From Bacteroidota bacterium (GTDB taxonomy: Bacteria; Bacteroidota; Bacteroidia; Cytophagales; Cyclobacteriaceae), in the NCBI GenBank assembly GCA_947470895.1, contig CANIVF010000002.1, positions 1 to 64,000 on the forward strand: 64,000 nt of DNA. Direction: 5' to 3'. The notes under the pieces were generated by a model that did no database searches, had not been told where the DNA came from, and worked only from the letters and a program-made list of their open reading frames with translations. Within the stretch, counting starts at the first letter, position 1; the number at the start of each line of letters is the position of its first letter. Below are positions 18,317-27,598 of this stretch, one piece after another. A program made the translations under genes and the position numbers.

Positions 18317-19660
18317 TTAATTATGCTTCTTCATAACGTGACCAAACCTTTTAGTAATTTCCACTCCAGCATTTTTAAGAAATTGCGTAGGCAATTCTCC
18401 TCCCGCAAAAATGTAAACCAGGTCATTTTCGAATTCCCTGATATCTTCATCAGCCTTTATTAAAATTGTTTTTTCACTAATAGAAACTAAATCTGAGTTA
18501 AACATCACCTGAAGTGATTTACTGGCGATAGCCTGCTCCACGTTCGCTTTGTTTTTAGGCTTTAGTCTTGAAAATTTATCACTTCGGTAAGATAGGATAA
18601 CGCTATTTTTATCATTCAAAAGCAAAGCCGATTCAATGGCTGAATCACCACCACCAACTACAACAACTTTTTTATTGGAGATTCTCTCTGGCTCCAGCAG
18701 TCGGTAAGCCACTTTTTGAAGATCTTCTCCTACAACATTTAACTTTCTAGGGCTTCCTCTCCGCCCGATTGCCAGAAGAACATTATTGGTTATGTATTCA
18801 TCACCAGTATTGGTTACAAGTTTAAAGGTTCCGTTGAGCAGCGGTTTAATGTCGTTTACCTTAGTGTGCTCTTTGATCTTAAGATCGTTTTCCGAAGTTA
18901 CCTTAGTCCACAAGCTGAGCAATTCGTCTTTTGTTGTATCGGTCAGTTTTATCTTGCCAAATAGTGGTAAATCCATAGGGGAAGTCATAACCACTTTAGT
19001 TCTTGGAAAAGTGTAGACTGTGCCACCGAGCGAATTTTGCTCTATCGTGATGCTTTTTAAACCATGTTTTTTTGCAGCCAGTGAGGCAGAGATTCCCGCT
19101 GGGCCAGCTCCGACAATAACCACATCAAGCACATTTTCTATATTTCGCTTTTTGCGCTTTATAATATTCTCTATGGCTTGCTGACCTTGCTCAACGCTGT
19201 TCTTAATCAATCCCATTCCACCTAATTCTCCTGCGATATAGATGCCTTGTATATTGGTTTCAAAATTCTTATTTACATGAGGCAAGTCAACACCCCTCGA
19301 TTCTGTTCCAATACGCAATGAAATAGCCTCCACAGGACAGGCGTGAAAACAAGCACCGTGACCAACACAATTTGAAGCATTGATTACTGTTACCTTGCCT
19401 TCGTTCAATCCTAAAATATCCTTTTCAGGGCAGGCCGTTATGCAGGCCGCACTTCCTATACAGGTGTTGAGATCAATATAGGGATGAAGCGAAACTGGTT
19501 CGAATAATCCTTCTGCTTTAGCAACAGAAACTTTTTGTCTTGTCTTCGCTGTCTTCGCCTTATCGTTCCTTAAATAGAAGTATACCACTACCGCGCACAG
19601 TAGAGCCAGAGTTCCGTAAATTAATATTTGCTCTATCAGTACTTCCATCAGAATATCCAT
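18317..19660 (-). CDS. Membrane-anchored [4Fe-4S]/FAD oxidoreductase (thioredoxin-reductase-like)
   Basis: 447 residues. An N-terminal membrane anchor (about residues 10-30, ILIYGTLALLCAVVVYFYL) is followed by a ferredoxin-type region with two incomplete motifs: C67, S70, C73, C77 (CIGSAACITACP) and C98, H101, C104, C108 (CVGHGACFHACP). From residue about 175 there is a two-dinucleotide-binding flavoprotein of thioredoxin-reductase type: VVIVGAGPAGISASLAA for FAD and VVVVGGGDSAIESALLL for NAD(P)H. The redox CxxC of true thioredoxin reductases is not present. The segment IAGELGGMGLIKN lies between the parts. It probably passes electrons between NAD(P)H or ferredoxin and the membrane cytochrome encoded just before it; the two genes overlap by 13 bases. 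Confidence 0.82.
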   Translation of the reverse strand: MDILMEVLIEQILIYGTLALLCAVVVYFYLRNDKAKTAKTRQKVSVAKAEGLFEPVSLHPYIDLNTCIGSAACITACPEKDILGLNEGKVTVINASNCVGHGACFHACPVEAISLRIGTESRGVDLPHVNKNFETNIQGIYIAGELGGMGLIKNSVEQGQQAIENIIKRKKRNIENVLDVVIVGAGPAGISASLAAKKHGLKSITIEQNSLGGTVYTFPRTKVVMTSPMDLPLFGKIKLTDTTKDELLSLWTKVTSENDLKIKEHTKVNDIKPLLNGTFKLVTNTGDEYITNNVLLAIGRRGSPRKLNVVGEDLQKVAYRLLEPERISNKKVVVVGGGDSAIESALLLNDKNSVILSYRSDKFSRLKPKNKANVEQAIASKSLQVMFNSDLVSISEKTILIKADEDIREFENDLVYIFAGGELPTQFLKNAGVEITKRFGHVMKKHN

Positions 19661-20502
19661 TTATATCCAAATGACAACGTGACCACCACGTGTACGATCA
19701 GAACTATTGCCATAATCAATGCAAAAGGTAAATGAGCAACATGCCAATACCTGAAAAGCTTCTGCATCGTCTGTAATCGTCTTATCTTATAAGCAAGTGA
19801 AATCTCTTCCTTAAGCAATTTCATAATGGACAACCTCTGCTTCTTTTCAACCTTCCGTTTCGATAACTCTTTGCTTATTGTTCTTATTGTTCTCTTGTTT
19901 TCAAAATATTGAGAAAAGAATGAAGTCTTTTCGGAGGAATCATGAACAGAAGTAAAAGAGAGAATCAGACCTCTGAGATGTTCATCGATAACGCTATTTT
20001 TTAAAGTAGCTGATAACCCTGCCTTCATACCCTTTACTTCATTGAGTGTAAGTTCCCTTCCCTCGATGGTGCGTGGTATTTGTATATACACAAATCTTCC
20101 AATGACACCACTCAACACAACAGCCACCATACTCCAGAATGAAATCGAAACTATTCCTCCAAACTTAAACGCAGTGTGAAAAAGAACCAAAACAGGACCG
20201 AGCGTACAGAGGAAAATATGAAATTCCAGGAGGTATTTTAATCGTATTCCTTTTAGCAACAAATTGTATCGCTTTCTGGCGATATAAATAAAGACGCCAA
20301 TCAATATCAAAATTGTACCTGCAATACCAAGGCCGTGACCAAACACACCGCTTGGTCTAAACCAGTTGTGCTGAGGGTGATAAAATCTTTCCTCTATTGA
20401 AATAGTATAATAAGAATATCCTGTATATGCCAGGTAGGCTGTTACCGCCAATACGATGAGCACCATGGTAGCTATATAAAGGGTATGAACCGTTTTATTC
20501 AT
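19648..20502 (-). CDS. Membrane b-type cytochrome-like protein
   Basis: 284 residues with five likely membrane segments. His residues sit in or next to them as candidate haem b ligands: H56 (FGHGLGIAG), H95 and H109 (EFHIFLC and LFHTAF), and H254, H257 and H271 (YWHVAHLPFA and LIVHVVV). Between the third and last membrane parts there is a basic, coiled-coil-prone cytoplasmic region of roughly 100 residues (KELSKRKVEKKQRLSIMKLL). The pattern fits a di-haem b-type cytochrome that moves electrons across the inner membrane. The gene is 16 bases after ccsBA and overlaps the flavoprotein gene, so it likely forms a membrane module with that protein. A close named family is not recognised. Confidence 0.72.
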   Translation of the reverse strand: MNKTVHTLYIATMVLIVLAVTAYLAYTGYSYYTISIEERFYHPQHNWFRPSGVFGHGLGIAGTILILIGVFIYIARKRYNLLLKGIRLKYLLEFHIFLCTLGPVLVLFHTAFKFGGIVSISFWSMVAVVLSGVIGRFVYIQIPRTIEGRELTLNEVKGMKAGLSATLKNSVIDEHLRGLILSFTSVHDSSEKTSFFSQYFENKRTIRTISKELSKRKVEKKQRLSIMKLLKEEISLAYKIRRLQTMQKLFRYWHVAHLPFALIMAIVLIVHVVVTLSFGYKWIF

Positions 20503-20518
20503 TGCGAGATGCCGAGGT

Positions 20519-23500
20519 TTAGTTGAATATGTTAAACTTTCGTTTCTTTATAAATGCCAGCACACTAATAATCAAAAGTGCTGTGATAACTATATAGATC
20601 CATTGCGGTATAGGCACCGGATCGCCAGCAGCATAGGAGTGCAATCCAGACAAGTAATAGTTGACTCCATAGTACGTCATGATGACCGATGCTAGTCCAA
20701 AAATTGTTGCAAAATTATAGGAGAAAAGGCCTTGCATTTTGGGTATGATCCGCATATGAAGGATAAATGCATAAACGAGTATAGTTACCAGTGCCCATGT
20801 TTCTTTGGCATCCCATCCCCAATACCTTCCCCACGATTCATTAGCCCAAACCCCACCCAGATAAGTTCCAATACTAATCATGAACAGACCACCAATCAAG
20901 GTCATTTCACTGAGGTACGACATCTCCCTGATCTGATTATGTATTCTCTCTTTATTCTTTTCGTTGATAAATATCATGAGTATTAGATTGATCAGCCCTA
21001 TAATGGCTCCCAACATCAGAAAACCATAACTACCAGCTTCCAACGATACGTGAATGGTTAACCAATACGATTTAAGTACAGGTACAAGAGGAGTAATTTC
21101 CGGATCCATGTAACTTAAGATCGCAACGAGTAACACGGTGGCCGACAAAATCATGGTAGCGGCCAATCCTCCAAAAGATTTTCTGGCAAATATTACTCCC
21201 GCCATAACCGTTGTCCATGCAATATAGATCATCGATTCATACCCGTTGCTCCAGGGTGCTCGTTCAGACACATACCATCGCAAGCCAAGACCGATCGTGT
21301 GCAATACAAAGGCAATCAGTACCAGACCAAACAATATTATATTCGTCCTAGCTAACTTAAACTCCGGCCTAAACACGGAGAAAAAGAGAAAGAACACCAG
21401 AGCCACTCCTAACAGGGTATACAGCACTGCCAGCCGATTGAAAAGATTGATCCTATTGAGTAAAATTTCTGCGCTGATCCTCGAAGAAGAAGGTATAACC
21501 TCTGCACCCGTTGACTTTTGATACGCTGCCAATTCGGTAACCATTGTTGAAGGCCGTGTGTAGTTTTTGGTAACGGTAGCCTCATTAAGTGCAGATCTGT
21601 ATGATTCAAAAAACTTTGTTGCCAAAGAAGGTTCGGTGTTTTCTTCCTGGTCATGATTATGGTCTGAAGGATGAATGGCCGTCCAGGTATTATTGGGATC
21701 ACCTGCAACAGGAACCATTTTGAACAAAGTGCCTGCAAATACCATATTCGCGATGTTCACCCTTTCGTCAATTTTCATCAGCTCCTTTTCATAAACACCC
21801 CGATCGATCGGCTGTAGACTGTATGCCCGCCTTACTTCATCCTGCAAAAGATACTCTCCGCTTTCTGAAAAAAAATCTTTGTACGCAGCCGTCTCTTGTG
21901 AAACTCCCATTAGTTTATGAATCGCTTCATGCTTACCTATGCTGATCAGATTCACTCCAATCCATTCTTGCGTATTGGAAAACATTCCTAACAACACCTG
22001 ATCAGCGTTCAGGCCATTCAGGTTTTCCTTGCGGGACAGTTTTCTCATTACTTCTCTGGATAACGTGTGAACTGGTTTCATTCGCCCGTTAAGATCCTGA
22101 ACGATGAGCTTACTGAAAGCTTCAGCATGTTCCTTATCAACCGTATTTTGAAAATTACTCTCCCCGATTGTTTTTTGTGCTGAAGTTAATGTTGGTGCAC
22201 TAAGAAGAAGTCCCACTACGATGATGGATAAACTACCCTTTGCCCTTAATTTCTTAATACTTTGAGAAATCTGATAAAATCTACTTTTTTTACTTAAGAG
22301 TGACATAACCATTCCAATAGTCAGGAGTGCATAGCCTAAGTAAGAAATCCATGAACCCCAAAAATCATGATTCACGCTGAGGTAAGTTCCCAACTCATCA
22401 TTGTCAAATGACGATTGAAAAAACCGATATCCATCATGAGTCAATATATGATTCATATAAATGCGATGATTCTCGGTAAGATTTTCCCGATTGTCTATCA
22501 ATTGTACTTCGCTGGCGTAAGAGGCCGCACTGTTGGTTCCCGGGTACCGCTCCATGATGAAATCATACAGCTTGACAGAGAAAGGCAGCGTCATATGTTT
22601 TGCACCATAAGAAATTGCCAATTCCAAAGCATCATGCGTTAGCACTACAGGTTGGCCGTGCAGTCCTTTTGCTCCGTAGATATAGATCATATCTGATTTT
22701 CCATTGATGGAGACCGTGGCTTTAAGAGCTGTCATACTTTCGCTCTTGACTTTTGCACTCTCTGATTTGATACTCACACTGCCTTGCTTGGTAAAATCGC
22801 CAAATACGAAACTGGTAATACCATCGGTATATAATGATCGTAACTTCAATTCATGATACGCATTGGCAGGCAGAGTTTCTCTTGTTTGGGTAGCCATAAC
22901 CGTTTGGGTCAGCTCACGAGAGGACTTTATGAGCAGAGAATCATTTTTGTAAGCAATCGTTACAGCATCCGGGACTTGGTCATCACTGAAATTAAAAATT
23001 ACATCACGGATTTCACGGGTTTCACCCTGACGTACAAAGTATTCCTCTCTTCCTCCATCACCTCCAAATACCACTTTAATGGTTGCCTGACCGCCTGTGC
23101 CTGCATCTAAAACCTGTATGGGGTTTGGAATAAACTCAACGATTTGGACATTAATCAAATCATTTCCGATCAAATAGGATTCGTTCCACTGATTATTTCC
23201 CAGTGACGCAAAAAGTACAGGCTCGTCAAACTCATAGATTTGACCACCTTTATAAACCTTAAATTGCAAGTAGGTATCAGACGATAAAAAACTATTGGAA
23301 ACATCGTTCTCCCTGATGTGCATGATGCCCTCAAAGCCAAAATAACGAGTAACACCTGCACCAATAAGGATGCCAATCATGGCAGCATGGAACGTCAGCA
23401 ATGCCCATTTTTTATGCTCTATCATTCTGAATTTGAATAAATTAACAATGACGGTACCACTGAATAGTGCGAGTAACGTAGTAAACCACCATGTTTTATA

Positions 23501-23653
23501 AATGATTTTCTGTGCGGAACTTGTACCAAAATCATTTTCTATAAATGTGCCTACCGCAATGGCAATCGCAAAAGAAAGGATATAAAAGCCGGCAGCACGT
23601 GTATTAAAAAGTTTGCTTAGCCATTTTTTCGAGAAGTCAAAAAGCTGCGTCAT
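20519..23653 (-). CDS. ccsBA: Cytochrome c biogenesis protein, ResB-CcsA fusion (CcsBA)
   Basis: System II haem export and attachment protein: it carries haem to the outside of the inner membrane and joins it to CxxCH sites of apocytochromes. The N-terminal half is ResB/CcsB-like, with several membrane segments and the typical RFFQSSFDNDELGTYLSVNHDFWG. A large outside domain follows, and the C-terminal half is CcsA-like with the WWD haem-binding motif at about residue 941 (WGRYWGWDAKETWAL). The length of 1044 residues is usual for Bacteroidota fusions. It is the first gene of the operon for the 20- and 31-haem cytochromes, which would need a large haem-attachment capacity; 51 sites are encoded right behind it. 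Confidence 0.93.
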   Translation of the reverse strand: MTQLFDFSKKWLSKLFNTRAAGFYILSFAIAIAVGTFIENDFGTSSAQKIIYKTWWFTTLLALFSGTVIVNLFKFRMIEHKKWALLTFHAAMIGILIGAGVTRYFGFEGIMHIRENDVSNSFLSSDTYLQFKVYKGGQIYEFDEPVLFASLGNNQWNESYLIGNDLINVQIVEFIPNPIQVLDAGTGGQATIKVVFGGDGGREEYFVRQGETREIRDVIFNFSDDQVPDAVTIAYKNDSLLIKSSRELTQTVMATQTRETLPANAYHELKLRSLYTDGITSFVFGDFTKQGSVSIKSESAKVKSESMTALKATVSINGKSDMIYIYGAKGLHGQPVVLTHDALELAISYGAKHMTLPFSVKLYDFIMERYPGTNSAASYASEVQLIDNRENLTENHRIYMNHILTHDGYRFFQSSFDNDELGTYLSVNHDFWGSWISYLGYALLTIGMVMSLLSKKSRFYQISQSIKKLRAKGSLSIIVVGLLLSAPTLTSAQKTIGESNFQNTVDKEHAEAFSKLIVQDLNGRMKPVHTLSREVMRKLSRKENLNGLNADQVLLGMFSNTQEWIGVNLISIGKHEAIHKLMGVSQETAAYKDFFSESGEYLLQDEVRRAYSLQPIDRGVYEKELMKIDERVNIANMVFAGTLFKMVPVAGDPNNTWTAIHPSDHNHDQEENTEPSLATKFFESYRSALNEATVTKNYTRPSTMVTELAAYQKSTGAEVIPSSSRISAEILLNRINLFNRLAVLYTLLGVALVFFLFFSVFRPEFKLARTNIILFGLVLIAFVLHTIGLGLRWYVSERAPWSNGYESMIYIAWTTVMAGVIFARKSFGGLAATMILSATVLLVAILSYMDPEITPLVPVLKSYWLTIHVSLEAGSYGFLMLGAIIGLINLILMIFINEKNKERIHNQIREMSYLSEMTLIGGLFMISIGTYLGGVWANESWGRYWGWDAKETWALVTILVYAFILHMRIIPKMQGLFSYNFATIFGLASVIMTYYGVNYYLSGLHSYAAGDPVPIPQWIYIVITALLIISVLAFIKKRKFNIFN

Positions 23654-24071
23654 TACTGGGGTTCAGAATAATATTTGGAAAGAACGTGTAAAAAAAGCTT
23701 TTAAAGGCCTTTTTTTCTTTAGGTCACACTATTTGGCGTTCAAATTCATTCTTCTTACGTCAAATGAAAAGATCTAATGCAGGTGTAAGATTCAAGTAAA
23801 ATTATTCGCGCTTCACCTTAGTTTGATTGTGAGCTTGGCAAGCCACATAATCACATAAAATGTTCTTGGCCTATAGGGTTTGTCAATATGTTTGGCGGAG
23901 TTAATCGTGCCTGAAAAATTTTGTCATTTCCCCGAAAAGTTGTCGAATAAAATCGAGATGATTTATGATAAAAGTCAGTTGGGCCAAAATCCTTTATCAT
24001 TGAGGATATTTTAGTTGCTTTAAATCATCGGAGGATAATTAGAGAAGAAAATAGCGAACATTAAACCTATG
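23654..24071. other. 418-base intergenic region upstream of the cytochrome operon
   Basis: No gene was found in any frame. The region should hold the promoter of the cytochrome operon (read leftwards) and the 3' end region of the DUF3108 gene. I could not see a convincing -33/-7 pair on the minus strand. Close to ccsBA there is an A/T-rich stretch with the palindromes AAAGGCCTTT and AAAAGCTTTT, of unclear meaning. The unusual length for this compact genome suggests regulatory content. Confidence 0.4.
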
Positions 24072-24890
24072 CTACTTCATCACTACCTTTAATTGATTTC
24101 TCAGGCCGCTAAAACTGATCAACTCAACACCCGTGCTACCGATAAACATTTTGGCCTGTATCCTTACCGGTATCTTATTTTTATCATCCGAAAGCCAGCA
24201 TGTAATCGAATTTTCACCATCAAAAATTTTATTGTCTGGCATAATCGGCACCAATTTAAAGCATGGTATAATTCCGATACTGGTTTCTACTTTCTCTTTG
24301 CCTGAATAGATGATCTTCAAGTTATAGGGAGTATCTTCAAAAAAACCAGAAATGGATAGTGTGTCACCTTTCTTATATTTTGCAAAGTCAATAACACGTA
24401 AGTAAAGAAATCCTGCCACCATATCACGCACGTTAGGCGGAGTAGGATAAAATTTAGGTTCTCCATACAAACCTGTCTCTTTATTCATGACTTTAACTTC
24501 TGCTTCAAGTTTGTCGTGGTCATAATAGATGATTTCGTCTTTTCTGTAATTACCCTCCCTGATCTTTCTGTAGGATACATGGGTAACCAAAGCAGCCGTA
24601 TCGATATAGGCTCCCCAGGTATCATTTACTTTTGTTATCCAGGAAACAAACCCCAGCGTTTCGCCATGGGCATCGACCTTATAGGATGGCCGTGAGTTTA
24701 TATTGTAGATTTTTTGATCAACTACGGTTGATGCTTTGCCTACGGTGAAGAATCCAAAGTTAACTCGATAGTTAAGCACCTCCCCGATTCCAAAATTAGT
24801 GTTCTTGATCGGAATGAATTCTTTCTTTTTCTCACCTGAAAAAGAAGCGAGAAACAACAGCATCAGGAATGCTTTAAACAGAAGTTTCAT
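24072..24890 (-). CDS. DUF3108 family exported protein
   Basis: 272 residues with a signal-peptide-like N-terminus (MKLLFKAFLMLLFLASFSG). The body has the DUF3108 pattern: an early FGIGEVLNYRVNFGFFTVGKAS strand pair, then ETLGFVSWITKVNDTWGAYIDTA, FYPTPPNVRDMVAGFLYLR in the middle and IPVRIQAKMFIGSTGVELISF at the end. Members are exported beta-rich proteins of unknown function that are common in Bacteroidota. It is 48 bases downstream of dapD on the same strand and may be read with it. Confidence 0.8.
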   Translation of the reverse strand: MKLLFKAFLMLLFLASFSGEKKKEFIPIKNTNFGIGEVLNYRVNFGFFTVGKASTVVDQKIYNINSRPSYKVDAHGETLGFVSWITKVNDTWGAYIDTAALVTHVSYRKIREGNYRKDEIIYYDHDKLEAEVKVMNKETGLYGEPKFYPTPPNVRDMVAGFLYLRVIDFAKYKKGDTLSISGFFEDTPYNLKIIYSGKEKVETSIGIIPCFKLVPIMPDNKIFDGENSITCWLSDDKNKIPVRIQAKMFIGSTGVELISFSGLRNQLKVVMK

Positions 24891-24938
24891 AATTAAAAAT
24901 AGTCTTTGAATGGTAGAATGTCAAAGCACATGCCAATC

Positions 24939-25751
24939 CTATACCGACACATTGTTTTCACGTAATGCATCGTTCAATGAGGTCTTTTTATCGGTGCTCT
25001 CTTTTCGGGTGCCAATAATTAAAGCGCAAGGAACCTGGTATACACCAGCAGCAAATTTCTTAGGTATAGTACCCGGAATTACCACAGAACGATGGGGAAC
25101 ATAGCCTTTGTATTCGATCGGCTCAGGATTAGTTACATCAATAATTTTTGAACTGGCTGTGAGCACTACATTGGCTCCTAATACAGCCTCCTTACCTACC
25201 CTTACACCTTCCACGACAATGCAGCGCGACCCCACAAAAACATTGTCCTCAATGATCACGGGCGCTGCCTGCACCGGTTCTAAAACACCACCTAAACCAA
25301 CGCCTCCACTGAGGTGCACATTCTTACCAACCTGAGCGCAGCTTCCAACCGTAGCCCACGTGTCGACCATGGTTCCCTCATCAACATAAGCTCCAAGATT
25401 TACATACGAAGGCATTAAAATCACACCTTTATTTACAAACGATCCATGCCGGGCGATGGCATGTGGAACAACTCTTACGCCCAAATTCCTGTAATCTTTT
25501 TTTAAGGCAATTTTATCATGAAACTCGAACGGCCCCACTTCAATAACTTCCATTTGCTGGATCGGAAAATACATGATCACGGCTTTCTTAATCCACTCGT
25601 TTACCTTCCAGTTTTCACCATCGGGTTCGGCCACACGAAGTCTTCCTTTATCCAGCAATTCTACCACCTCGCGCACCGCGCTTTGTATTTCTGCCGACTT
25701 AAGCAACTCGCGATCAGCCCAGGCTTTTTCAATTAGTTCTTTCAGTTCCAT
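24939..25751 (-). CDS. dapD: 2,3,4,5-tetrahydropyridine-2,6-dicarboxylate N-succinyltransferase
   Basis: Transfers succinyl from succinyl-CoA to tetrahydrodipicolinate in the succinylase branch of the lysine and diaminopimelate pathway. The N-terminal helical domain is followed by a left-handed beta-helix of hexapeptide repeats (VNLGAYVDEGTMVDTWATVG, IIEDNVFVGSRCIVVEGVRV). The C-terminal VVIPGTIPKKFAAGVYQVPCALIIGTRKE is typical. At 270 residues it is full length. A second diaminopimelate gene, dapA, is at 40259 but is not linked. Its start is 32 bases from the divergent glycosyltransferase gene. Confidence 0.94.
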   Translation of the reverse strand: MELKELIEKAWADRELLKSAEIQSAVREVVELLDKGRLRVAEPDGENWKVNEWIKKAVIMYFPIQQMEVIEVGPFEFHDKIALKKDYRNLGVRVVPHAIARHGSFVNKGVILMPSYVNLGAYVDEGTMVDTWATVGSCAQVGKNVHLSGGVGLGGVLEPVQAAPVIIEDNVFVGSRCIVVEGVRVGKEAVLGANVVLTASSKIIDVTNPEPIEYKGYVPHRSVVIPGTIPKKFAAGVYQVPCALIIGTRKESTDKKTSLNDALRENNVSV

Positions 25752-25783
25752 TTATTTCCTATTTTTAAACCGGCTTGCAATAA

Positions 25784-26893
25784 ATGAAAAAACAAAGAAT
25801 AGTCCTCGCTTCAGTACTCAAACCGGTAAATGATACACGCATGTTTGAGAAGATTGGCAAGTCGCTTTCCAACAACCCTGACTACGAAATTTTTATCCTC
25901 GGGTATCCTTCAAAGCATCCACCCAATGAACCAAGAATAACCTTCATTCCGCACCCCAATTTTGTTCGGTTGAGTTTAGAAAGGGTTCTGACGCCCCTTC
26001 GTATACTTAAAAAAATACATCAAGTAAAACCTGAAGCATTGGTAGTTAATAGCCATGAATTACTGATAGTTGCTGTACTATACAGAATATTCTTTGGCGC
26101 CCGGATAATCTATGATGTACAAGAAAATTACTGGCGGAATATTCTTTGGACAAACGCATTTACTCCCGTTTTAAAACACCTCGTGGCAGTCTGGGTAAGG
26201 GGTAAAGAAATCGTTCTATCAAGGTTCTTTCACCTCTTCATTTTGGCCGAAAAGGGGTTCGAAAAAGAAATGAATTTCTTTAGAAATAAATCCATCGTTC
26301 TGGAAAACAAGAGTATCCTTCCAAAAGGATTTATGAAAAGAAAATCGATTGGTGGCATCAAATTACTTTTTAGCGGAACCATCAGCGAAAGTACCGGTGT
26401 GTTTGAAGCCATCAAACTGGCCAATGCGCTGCACAAACATGACCAGACTGTAATCCTTCATATCATCGGTTATTGCTCACTTTCATCTACCCTGGAATTC
26501 GTCAAAAAAGCCATCGCAGATAAACCTTTTATCTCATTAACCGGAGGAGATAAGTTGGTGCCTCATAACGAAATTCTCGAACAGATTTCCAACTCCGACT
26601 TCGGCATTATTTATTACCCTTCATCCCCTCACACCGAAAATAAAATACCGACTAAGTTATATGAATATTTGTCGGCTCAACTGCCCATCCTCATTCAAAA
26701 CTATACACCCTGGGTGGCACTTTGTCAGCCATATTCTGCCGCAATTCCCATCGACTTCACATCTCCTCTTCAAGTAAGCACACTATTGCAGGAAATGAAA
26801 CAGACCCATTTCTACATGGCAGTCCCTACGGATGTTCTCTGGTCTTCCGAAGAAGAAAAACTGCACCAGGCGATGGAAAATGTTTTGACCTAA
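25784..26893 (+). CDS. Glycosyltransferase, GT-B fold (GT4-like)
   Basis: 369 residues. The N-terminal half has the Rossmann-like start RIVLASVLKPVNDTRMFEKIG, which includes the common NDTRMFEK motif of this group, and later ARIIYDVQENYWRNILW. The C-terminal half shows IKLLFSGTISESTGVFEAIKLA (donor-binding loop) and the acidic region SPHTENKIPTKLYEYLSAQLPIL, where the ENKIPTKLYEY pattern matches the sugar-nucleotide-binding E-x7-E region of GT4 enzymes. It should build a surface polysaccharide or glycolipid in the cytoplasm, but the sugar is unknown. It ends 50 bases before mntR with the promoter of the latter in between. Confidence 0.75.
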   Translation: MKKQRIVLASVLKPVNDTRMFEKIGKSLSNNPDYEIFILGYPSKHPPNEPRITFIPHPNFVRLSLERVLTPLRILKKIHQVKPEALVVNSHELLIVAVLYRIFFGARIIYDVQENYWRNILWTNAFTPVLKHLVAVWVRGKEIVLSRFFHLFILAEKGFEKEMNFFRNKSIVLENKSILPKGFMKRKSIGGIKLLFSGTISESTGVFEAIKLANALHKHDQTVILHIIGYCSLSSTLEFVKKAIADKPFISLTGGDKLVPHNEILEQISNSDFGIIYYPSSPHTENKIPTKLYEYLSAQLPILIQNYTPWVALCQPYSAAIPIDFTSPLQVSTLLQEMKQTHFYMAVPTDVLWSSEEEKLHQAMENVLT

Positions 26894-26901
26894 AATATTT
26901 T

Positions 26902-26928
26902 TTAGGCTAATCTAAATTTTTATATTTG
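26902..26928 (+). promoter_or_regulatory. mntR promoter with DtxR/MntR-type operator
   Basis: TTAGGCTAATCTAA (26902-26915) resembles the DtxR-family box TTAGGTTAGCCTAA, with half-sites TTAG/CTAA on both strands. TATATTTG (26921-26928) is a perfect Bacteroidota -7 element six bases further on. A repressor bound here would block the -7 region, so mntR probably controls itself and the transporter behind it. Confidence 0.55.
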
Positions 26929-26943
26929 TGCATTGATTAAATC

Positions 26944-27597
26944 ATGCTAAGTCTTACTGAAGAAAACTACCTCAAGGCCATCTACCATCTTTCGGATGGT
27001 GGTTCAAAAGCTGTGCTCACTAACGAACTGGCAGAAGCCATGAACACCAAGGCTGCCTCTGCCACCGATATGATTAAAAAATTGTCGGCCAAGGAATTTA
27101 TCAGTTATGAAAAATACTATGGCGTCAATGTTACCCACAAAGGAAAAGTAGAAGCCCTGATGGTGATTCGCAAGCATCGACTTTGGGAAACCTTTCTGGT
27201 GGATAAGCTTGGCTTCAACTGGGACGAAGTGCATGAAGTAGCTGAGCAACTGGAACACATCAACTCATCGCGACTGATTGAAAAGCTGGATGAGTTCCTT
27301 GGGTACCCCAAAGTTGATCCACACGGAGATCCCATCCCCGACAACAAAGGAAAAATCAAGGCGCAACCACAGTTACCATTAGATCAATTAAAGAAAGGAT
27401 ACCTGGGAAAGATTGCAGCTGTTAAAGATTCTGATTCGAATCTCTTAAAATACCTCGACAAGATTGGAGCGAAACCTGGAACAAAAATCAAGATTCTTGG
27501 CAAAGAAGATTATGATGATTCGATGGAGGTTCTAATCGATGATCACCGCGTTTTCATCTCAAAAGAAGTGTCACAAAATATTTTAGTCTCCGAATAA
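26944..27597 (+). CDS. mntR: Metal-dependent DtxR/MntR-family repressor
   Basis: 217-residue repressor of metal uptake genes. The N-terminal winged helix contains TEENYLKAIYHLSDG and ATDMIKKLSAKEFISYEKYYGV. The dimer and metal-binding helices have HRLWETFLVDKLGFNWDEVHEVAEQLEH, with Glu and His ligands, and PHGDPIPDNKG follows as in the family. The last 75 residues form an SH3-like FeoA-type domain. It lies one base before the Nramp transporter gene, so the pair forms one operon. Whether manganese or iron is sensed is not decided by sequence alone, but the linked transporter makes manganese or iron(II) the best choices. Confidence 0.88.
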   Translation: MLSLTEENYLKAIYHLSDGGSKAVLTNELAEAMNTKAASATDMIKKLSAKEFISYEKYYGVNVTHKGKVEALMVIRKHRLWETFLVDKLGFNWDEVHEVAEQLEHINSSRLIEKLDEFLGYPKVDPHGDPIPDNKGKIKAQPQLPLDQLKKGYLGKIAAVKDSDSNLLKYLDKIGAKPGTKIKILGKEDYDDSMEVLIDDHRVFISKEVSQNILVSE

Positions 27598-27598
27598 T

